Assembly (NCBI GenBank): GCA_049515175.1
Contig: JBEKUI010000152.1
Span: 1-11,091, forward strand
Length of the DNA stretch: 11,091 bases
Direction of reading: 5' to 3'
Source of the DNA: JACQNR01 sp049515175
GTDB taxonomy: Bacteria; Acidobacteriota; Terriglobia; UBA7540
Shown: piece after piece, positions 5,799-11,091 of the stretch
Layout of the letters: the number at the start of each line of letters is the position of its first letter
Numbering within the stretch: the stretch's first letter is position 1
Notes under the pieces: model-generated
Seen by the model: the letters and a program-made list of their open reading frames with translations, nothing else
What the model was told of the DNA's origin: nothing
Databases searched by the model: none
Translations under genes and position numbers: made by a program

Positions 5799-7043
5799 TC
5801 AGACGATATCCTCCGTCTTGAGGTCCCATCGCACCGTGCGCCCCTGGCGGTAGGAAGCGATAGCCATCTGGCAGGCGATGGCGGAGCGGAAACCGATTTC
5901 CAGCGGGCAGTTCGGCTCCTTCCGGCTGCGAACGCAATCGAAGAAGTTTTGCATGTGCAAGTCGGTCAAGTCCGACCCGCCGACGATGTCGGGAGATTTC
6001 GCCGCGGCTGCTGCGGATTCGCCCGCCGGCGCTGCTGCGGACTTCTTCCCTTCCGGCAGATAACGCACATGCTCATCTTCGTCCCGGGCGATCGCTCCCT
6101 TGTCGCCCAGCAGAAGATCGTCGCCTTCGCCGTAGTGACGATTGCCGAACATGGAATTCCAGGTGAACAGGATTTTCTCCGATTGTTCCATGGAAACATC
6201 CATGGTGTCGGGAACCTCCATGCCGGGAGAGAGAAAGGTTCCGCCGCTCATGGTCACCTTGGCGGGAATCTTCAGGTCGAGCATCTTGTACCAGAATCCC
6301 ACCTGATGGACCATATTTTCAAAGACGTTCCCGCCGGAGTAGTCCCAGTAGAACCGCCAGTTGATCACCCGGTTGGAATCGAATGCATGAGACTTCGCTT
6401 CTCCTTGAAACGATTTCCAATCGACGTGCTGCATATCGCAGTCGGCAGGGATTTTCCGCTTCCATCCCCCGTAGGGTGCGTTGCGATAGTGATGCGTGTG
6501 CAGACCCGTGATCGTTCCCATGTGCTCGGGGTTCAGGTACTCGCGCACCCGCTGTACGGCCGGCCCGCTGGTAGACTGGATTCCGACCTGGACGACGCGC
6601 CCGGAGCCTTCCAACGCCTTCCGCATGCGCTTGGCGTGGTCGGGATTGAAGGCCATAGTCTTTTCCTGATAGATGTCCTTCCCCGCCTGGATGGTCGGGA
6701 CAAAGCTGAGAGCGTGCTGGTGCTGGGGCGTGGCGATGAGCACGGCATCGATGCTCTTGTCGTCGAGCAACTCGTGGAAATCGCGGTAGGTCTTCAGTTG
6801 GGGCGCGTAGGCTTTGACCTCATCGAGGCGGCGAGTGTAAACGTCGGCCACGGCAACACCCTCGACATTCGGGCATCGCATGGCGGTCTTGAAAATCTCC
6901 TGGCCGCGCCCGCCGGCGCCGATCAGAGCAATCCTGACGCGATCGTTCGCTCCCAGAACCCGGCTGGAAGGGAGCAAGACATAGGCCGCCAGAGCAGCCG
7001 AACCACCGAAAGCTTGCTTGACAAAGACACGGCGATTAGACAT
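5799..7043 (-). CDS. Gfo/Idh/MocA-family oxidoreductase with Tat signal
   Basis: A 414-aa NAD(P)-dependent sugar or polyol dehydrogenase of the Gfo/Idh/MocA family, exported by the Tat route. The N-terminus NRRVFVKQ is a good twin-arginine motif, followed by a hydrophobic stretch (AFGGSAALAAYVLL). The Rossmann fold starts at VRIALIGAGGRGQ (36-48), with the family's ATPQHQHA (104-111) and E127-K128-T129 in place of the usual EKP. The C-terminal substrate domain contains GGNVFENMVHQVGFW (238-251) with His246 at the catalytic position. An Ala-rich linker (about 334-351) interrupts the domain near its end, an unusual low-complexity insertion. The start at 7043 has AGGAGA at ideal distance (plus 7052-7057). 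It follows a paralog by 118 bases on the same strand. The substrate is unknown; the neighbouring alpha-galactosidase and RhaT-type carrier suggest a sugar released from galactosides. Confidence 0.92.
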   Translation of the reverse strand: MSNRRVFVKQAFGGSAALAAYVLLPSSRVLGANDRVRIALIGAGGRGQEIFKTAMRCPNVEGVAVADVYTRRLDEVKAYAPQLKTYRDFHELLDDKSIDAVLIATPQHQHALSFVPTIQAGKDIYQEKTMAFNPDHAKRMRKALEGSGRVVQVGIQSTSGPAVQRVREYLNPEHMGTITGLHTHHYRNAPYGGWKRKIPADCDMQHVDWKSFQGEAKSHAFDSNRVINWRFYWDYSGGNVFENMVHQVGFWYKMLDLKIPAKVTMSGGTFLSPGMEVPDTMDVSMEQSEKILFTWNSMFGNRHYGEGDDLLLGDKGAIARDEDEHVRYLPEGKKSAAAPAGESAAAAAKSPDIVGGSDLTDLHMQNFFDCVRSRKEPNCPLEIGFRSAIACQMAIASYRQGRTVRWDLKTEDIV

Positions 7044-7161
7044 GAAACCGTTCTCCTCTCACTAAGATTCGCAAAGTGCAGCAATCCTTGGCGCCGAGAT
7101 TGTACACCCGCCGGGAGCCATCGCTCACGGTTTCGATCTCGCGACTCTCGCCGCCGCCCCG

Positions 7162-8586
7162 CTAGGTGATCTCCGGCACGACAAACGGCTCGCGATAGGT
7201 ACCGCGCAAAAGGCGGTTGGCCTCTTCGTCTCCGACGACCTTCTGGGTGACGGGATCAAAATTGAGCGTGCGGCCTAGCCGGTAGGAGGTGTTGGCCAGA
7301 TGCACGAGAGTGGAGGAGATATGCCCTTCTTCGATGGGGGCATTGAGGTTTTCTTTCTTCCTGCTCCGCACGCACTCGATGAAATTCCCCCAACAGTTCC
7401 CTTCCCCACGAGTGGCCATCGGGCCATGTTCCTGCTCTTCTCCCATCCACGTCCGGTAAGACTGAAGATGCACGTTGTCGACCATCGCCATGTAGCCTTT
7501 GGAACCGTAGAAAATGTTGCCCACGGTGTCCCGGGCGCCCAATTCGCGGCCCTTTCTCGGCCGTGGATAGCCGATAAATCCGGGAATCTCCACCCCGAAG
7601 CCCGGGGTGTTGATGTCCGCCTCGTGGTTGGTGATCCAGTGGCGCACTTCGAATTCCAGCATCTTGCGCCCGCCGCCCGGCAGGTCGAACTGGAAGGCGC
7701 AGTTGAGGACGTTGGGAGTCTCCTGGTCGTCATCAAACATGAAGTGTCCGCCCATCGCCGAAGCCTTGTTGGGAAAAGTAACACCGAGCCCCCAGCGCGC
7801 GACGTCAACCTGATGAATCCCCTGATTGCCGATGTCGCCGTTGCCAGTATCCCAGATCCAGTGCCAGTTGTAGTGAAAACGGTTGCGCGTGAAAGGCTTG
7901 AGCGGCGCGGGTCCCGTCCAGAGATCGTAATGAACTCCGGCAGGAACCGGCTCCACGGGAGTCCGGCCGATCGAGGGACGCCCGTTGAAGCACAGCCCGC
8001 GCGCCAGGTACACATCGCCGAGCACACCTTCGTGCAGCTTCTCGATCCCCTCTCGGATCGCCGCACTGGCGCGCATGTTGGTGCCATGTTGAACCAGCCG
8101 ATTGTATTTCGCCGCGGCGCGCGTCAATTGATAGCTGTCCCACCAGTTGTGCGAGCAGGGCTTCTCGACGTAGGCGTCCTTGCCGGCCTGGCACGCCCAG
8201 AGAGCGATCAGCGAGTGCCAGTGATTGGGAGTGGCGATGGAGACGGCGTCAATCGACACGTCTTCCATGTGCTTGCGAGCGTCGATGTAGGTTTTGGGCC
8301 GCGGCAGGCCCATGCGGTCCATGTCCGCCAGCCGTTCGGCGAGGATGTTTTCGTCAACATCGCATAAGGCCGCGATTTCCACGTTGGGCATCTCTGCGTA
8401 TTCCTCAATGTGCGTGAAGCCTTGCCCACGCACACCCGCCACCGCCACTCGCACGCGGTCGTTGGCGCCAAACACGCGTTGGGGCTGGGGCAGAAAGGTG
8501 ATCCCCGCCAGCGCCGCGAGGCTCCCCCCCGACCTGGCCTCTTCGCTTTCAGCTTTCGGTCCTAGCTTCGTATGATGGCTGCTCAT
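7162..8586 (-). CDS. Gfo/Idh/MocA-family oxidoreductase, Tat motif missing
   Basis: A 474-aa member of the Gfo/Idh/MocA family. The Rossmann part begins DRVRVAVAGVRGQG (43-56); ATPNHWHS (118-125) and the EKP motif (141-143, with the catalytic-type Lys142) are intact; GNGDIGNQGIHQVDVARWG (248-266) carries Asp251, His258 and Asp261 of the active-site helix. The C-terminal part (NAPIEEGHISSTLVHLANTSYRLGRTL) is typical. The start at 8586 is chosen over the in-frame ATG at 8622 because GGGAGG lies just upstream (plus 8592-8597). The N-terminus MSSHHTKLGPKAESEEARSGGSLAALAGITFLPQPQRVFGAN keeps the hydrophobic and linker parts of an export signal, but the twin arginines and FLK expected before GGSLAALAG are absent. 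Thus the protein may be cytoplasmic, or its signal has been damaged; a run of seven Gs lies in this region. Probably transcribed ahead of the shorter paralog. Confidence 0.9.
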   Translation of the reverse strand: MSSHHTKLGPKAESEEARSGGSLAALAGITFLPQPQRVFGANDRVRVAVAGVRGQGFTHIEEYAEMPNVEIAALCDVDENILAERLADMDRMGLPRPKTYIDARKHMEDVSIDAVSIATPNHWHSLIALWACQAGKDAYVEKPCSHNWWDSYQLTRAAAKYNRLVQHGTNMRASAAIREGIEKLHEGVLGDVYLARGLCFNGRPSIGRTPVEPVPAGVHYDLWTGPAPLKPFTRNRFHYNWHWIWDTGNGDIGNQGIHQVDVARWGLGVTFPNKASAMGGHFMFDDDQETPNVLNCAFQFDLPGGGRKMLEFEVRHWITNHEADINTPGFGVEIPGFIGYPRPRKGRELGARDTVGNIFYGSKGYMAMVDNVHLQSYRTWMGEEQEHGPMATRGEGNCWGNFIECVRSRKKENLNAPIEEGHISSTLVHLANTSYRLGRTLNFDPVTQKVVGDEEANRLLRGTYREPFVVPEIT

Positions 8587-8942
8587 TCCATCCTCCCGTT
8601 GTGGCGCAGTATCACAATTCATCGCGCGCTTCTACTTCCAGTAAGCGAGTTGCGGTGAACCCCGCTCTCCCTTGGCATTGCAATGATAATGCGACTCCGC
8701 CATCTTGGTTCAAGTTTTCTCTCGCCAAGGCGGAATAATCTTGCCGAATCCCACACGAATCTCCGGTATCTCACACAATCTGAAGGAAGCAACTCCGGCG
8801 AACAGACCAAACGCAAGAAACGCCATTGGGCGTGAAGTGGTGTTAGACTGTGCCGCTCGCTGGGCGGCAATTTTGTGCCGCGTCACATCCGCCCTGCCGG
8901 AGCGCCGCCTACGCGCGCGCCCGGACCCGACGAGGAACCCGC
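8587..8942. other. Divergent intergenic region, oxidoreductase / RhaT
   Basis: 356 bases separate the two divergent starts. No gene is visible. On the minus strand a weak promoter-like pair (TTGAAC at plus 8708-8713, TATCAT at plus 8683-8688, spacer 19) is overlapped by the perfect 10-bp palindrome CATTGCAATG (8676-8685), a possible operator. I could not find a convincing promoter for RhaT; its ribosome binding site GAGGA is at 8932-8936. Confidence 0.35.
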
Positions 8943-9980
8943 ATGGCCGAACATTTCTGGTGGGGAGTGGCCGTCATTCTGCTCAGCGGCGCCGTCAACG
9001 GCGCGTTTCCGCTGCCCATGAAGTACGCGCGCCGCTGGAAGTGGGAGAACACCTGGCTGGTGTTCTCGATCACCGCGCTGCTCGTCCTGCCCGCGATTCT
9101 GGCGCTGGGCTTCATCCCTGACCTGGGCGGTGTGTATCGGAGCGTCCCGACGCGCGCCCTCTTCTACCCGATCATGTTCGGATTTCTCTGGGGTATCGCG
9201 CAGACGACTTTCGGGCTGGGCCTCAAGGCGCTGGGCATGGCGCTCGCCTTCTCGATCGTGGCGGGGCTGGGCGCGCTTGTCGGCTCACTCGTGCCCCTGC
9301 TGCTGGTAGATCCCGCCGACCTGCTGCGACCGCGCGGGCTGCTGCTGTTCGTCAGCATCCCGATTCTTTTCCTTGGACTGTACCTCTACGCGCAGGCCGG
9401 GCGTGCGCGCGACCGGGAACGCGCCACCGATTCCTCCCCCGCGGGCGCAAGCGGCATGAGTTTTCGCGCCGGGGTGGCGATCTGCATCTTCACCGGAGTA
9501 GTCGGTCCCAGTTGGAACCTGGGATTCGCATTGGGCAGGGATGTGATCACCAAGAGCCTGGAGCAAGGCGCGCGCGCCGCGACCGCGTCCTACGCGGTCT
9601 GGCCCCTTGTGCTGACGGCGGGCTTCCTCTCCAATCTCCTTTACTGCGTCTATCTACTGTTGCGGGAAAAGAGCTGGCGGCTATTCGCCGCGCCAGGATG
9701 GCCTCGGGATGCCGGGCTGGGCGTCGTGATGGCGCTGCTATGGCTCTCCGGAATCGTCTTTTACGGCTTGGGCGCAGGGCTGATCGGCAGGTACGGAACC
9801 TCCGTGGGCTTTGCGCTGTTCGTCTCCGGCCAAATTCTCTCTTCCAACACTCTGGGAATTCTTGCCGGCGAATGGCGTGGCGCAACGCCGCCCACCCGGC
9901 GCCTGCTGGTGCTCGGGGTGGCGATCATCGTCCTCTCCGTTATCGTGCTGAGCCTGGGCGGGCTTTTCAAAACCTCTTAA
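8943..9980 (+). CDS. RhaT-family sugar/proton symporter
   Basis: A 345-aa inner-membrane carrier of the L-rhamnose:H+ symporter family (RhaT, drug/metabolite transporter superfamily). Recognised from the N-terminal LSGAVNGAFPLPMKYARRWKWENTW (about residues 14-38), the GIAQTTFGLGLKALGMALAFSIVAGLGALVGSLVPLLL block (84-121) and the C-terminal YGTSVGFALFVSGQILSSNTLGILAGEW (284-311), all in family order. About ten hydrophobic segments are seen, with a charged cytoplasmic loop at ~152-172, as expected. The start at 8943 has GAGGA six bases upstream; the earlier in-frame ATG at 8850 would add an Arg-rich, non-membrane extension. Rhamnose is the known substrate of the founding member, but many homologs are encoded beside other sugar genes, so the real substrate here is open. 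Its stop overlaps that of the converging alpha-galactosidase gene. Confidence 0.9.
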   Translation: MAEHFWWGVAVILLSGAVNGAFPLPMKYARRWKWENTWLVFSITALLVLPAILALGFIPDLGGVYRSVPTRALFYPIMFGFLWGIAQTTFGLGLKALGMALAFSIVAGLGALVGSLVPLLLVDPADLLRPRGLLLFVSIPILFLGLYLYAQAGRARDRERATDSSPAGASGMSFRAGVAICIFTGVVGPSWNLGFALGRDVITKSLEQGARAATASYAVWPLVLTAGFLSNLLYCVYLLLREKSWRLFAAPGWPRDAGLGVVMALLWLSGIVFYGLGAGLIGRYGTSVGFALFVSGQILSSNTLGILAGEWRGATPPTRRLLVLGVAIIVLSVIVLSLGGLFKTS

Positions 9981-11091
9981 TCCACCCTGTCGAGCAGCAC
10001 CGAGGTGCTGTCGAAGTCGCCGGTGAGCCTCAGGTTTATTCCGTGGCTCATCAGGAACGAGCCGCTCAGGGTTTCTTGTTTCTCGATGAGCTTATCGTCC
10101 ATTGTGGTGACGTGATAGACAGCGGACTCCTCGAGTCCCCGCAGACGCAAGGTCGGCGCCGGCCGCAGGTACTGCTGCGAGTGCACGAACGCAAATAGCA
10201 CCGACTGCTTTCCGTCGGCGGAAACGTACTGGTTCGCGGTCACGCTCCCCTCGCGCGGCGAGAGCAGGCGATAGAGATTCCCCTCCTGAACCGTCTTCCG
10301 GATCTTCTTGTAATAACCAATCATCTGAGTCGCGAGCTCGAAATCGGCGGGCGACCAGTGGTTGAGGTTGGAGCCGATGCCGAGTGACCCCTGCAGGGCC
10401 ACGAGAAACCGGAATTTGAGCGGCGTCGAGCGTCCGTTGAGATTGGGGACGTCTGTGACCCAGTCCATCATGACCTTGGGCGTGTAGGCGTAGCTGAAGC
10501 CCTCTTGAATGCCCAGCCGGTCGAAGGCTTCGGTATTGTCGGAAGTCCAAACCTGCTCAACGCGGGTCAGAATGCCGAGATCGACCCGCCCACCACCGCC
10601 CGAGCACGATTCGATTTCGAGGCCCGGATGCTTCGCCCGCAGCCGGTCGATGATTTCGTACACGTTGCGGACGTACTTGATCCAAATCTCTTTCTGCTCC
10701 TCCGTCGGAACCTCCGCCCAGCCGGGCTCGGAGAAGTGGCGGTTCATGTCCCACTTCATGAACTTGATATTGTTCTCGGCGAGCAGTTTGTCGAGCGCGT
10801 TGAAGATGTGTTCCTTCACGTCGTCGCGCGCCATGTTCAGCACCAGTTGATTGCGCGCTTCGCTGCGCGGCCGGCCGGGGAAATTCATCGCCCAGTCGGG
10901 ATGCTGGCGGTAGAGATCGCTGTTTGGATTCACCATTTCCGGCTCAACCCAGAGTCCGAAATCCATGCCGAGACGGTTGACGTACTCGATGAGCGGCTTT
11001 AGGCCGTGGGGAAATTTCTTGGGATTGACGGTCCAGTCGCCCAGCCCAGCGTGATCGTCGTTGCGCTCGCCGAACCAGCCGTCGTCCATGA
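9977..11091 (-). CDS. GH36 alpha-galactosidase, C-terminal half
   Basis: The last ~371 residues of a glycoside hydrolase family 36 alpha-galactosidase, which removes terminal alpha-1,6-galactose from oligosaccharides such as raffinose and melibiose. The gene runs off the window: the ATG at 11089 is inside the conserved xDDGWFGxR motif, not a start. Counting from that Met, visible catalytic features are GLWVEPEMV (45-53), the nucleophile Asp114 in KWDMNR, ESCSGGGGRVDLG (160-172), and the acid/base Asp184 in SDNTEAFDR. The 70-residue spacing between them equals that of the characterised Geobacillus enzyme (Asp478/Asp548, from memory), so about 360 residues are missing. The C-terminal beta-domain follows (to LLDRVD). 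No export signal can be judged. Convergent with the RhaT gene. Confidence 0.95.
   Translation of the reverse strand, partial: MDDGWFGERNDDHAGLGDWTVNPKKFPHGLKPLIEYVNRLGMDFGLWVEPEMVNPNSDLYRQHPDWAMNFPGRPRSEARNQLVLNMARDDVKEHIFNALDKLLAENNIKFMKWDMNRHFSEPGWAEVPTEEQKEIWIKYVRNVYEIIDRLRAKHPGLEIESCSGGGGRVDLGILTRVEQVWTSDNTEAFDRLGIQEGFSYAYTPKVMMDWVTDVPNLNGRSTPLKFRFLVALQGSLGIGSNLNHWSPADFELATQMIGYYKKIRKTVQEGNLYRLLSPREGSVTANQYVSADGKQSVLFAFVHSQQYLRPAPTLRLRGLEESAVYHVTTMDDKLIEKQETLSGSFLMSHGINLRLTGDFDSTSVLLDRVD

Noticed and set aside
5605..5853. 82-codon plus-strand open frame starting in tRNA-Asp
   Set aside because: It begins inside the tRNA gene and runs into the end of the oxidoreductase on the other strand; no coding signs.
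5742..7169. 475-codon plus-strand open frame
   Set aside because: It is the antisense of the Tat-exported Gfo/Idh/MocA gene, which has full family motifs and a good ribosome binding site. The translation has no recognisable domain.
7300..8367. 355-codon plus-strand open frame
   Set aside because: It is antisense to the second oxidoreductase. Long shadow frames are expected in GC-rich DNA.

Overview
The window looks like chromosomal DNA from a GC-rich, mostly heterotrophic soil-type bacterium, most likely an acidobacterium. That assignment is inference. It rests on the combination of a STGPRT-motif hypothetical protein of a kind common in Acidobacteriota, a tandem pair of DUF507 genes, and two secreted-type Gfo/Idh/MocA oxidoreductases whose sequences resemble acidobacterial ones. 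No rRNA or other strong taxonomic marker is present.

Layout, left to right. Bases 1-716 hold the C-terminal part of a DASS/SLC13 anion permease. A good sigma70-type promoter (856-884) drives a 311-aa STGPRT-motif protein (965-1900), whose 3' end runs into a ~50-nt phased repeat (1881-1997). Next come a REP-like inverted pair (2099-2172) and, on the minus strand, a two-gene unit: a 73-aa unknown protein followed by a DedA-family membrane protein whose last residues and stop codon are made by one of the REP hairpins. A plus-strand BepA-like M48 metalloprotease (3495-4496) has its own promoter and a textbook rho-independent terminator. A minus-strand pair of DUF507 genes (5231-4617) has a recognisable promoter. 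Two tRNA genes follow, Val(TAC) and Asp(GTC), separated by an unusual 8-bp-periodic satellite in two inverted halves.

The right half is carbohydrate-related. Two Gfo/Idh/MocA oxidoreductases lie on the minus strand (8586-7162, then 7043-5799). Divergent from them is a RhaT-family sugar/proton symporter (8943-9980). Convergent with RhaT, with overlapping stop codons, is the C-terminal half of a GH36 alpha-galactosidase (9977-11091, running off the window). A reasonable inference is a small galactoside/sugar-use locus: the glycosidase releases monosaccharide, RhaT imports a sugar and the oxidoreductases oxidise or epimerise sugars. Substrates cannot be read from sequence.

I found no defence system, CRISPR array, transposase or phage module. 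The most unusual material is small-scale: the phased repeat with an in-frame continuation past the stop codon at 1881-2008, the inverted octamer satellite between the tRNAs, the REP-derived DedA tail, the missing Tat motif in one of two paralogous oxidoreductases, and the structured leader of the 73-aa gene.
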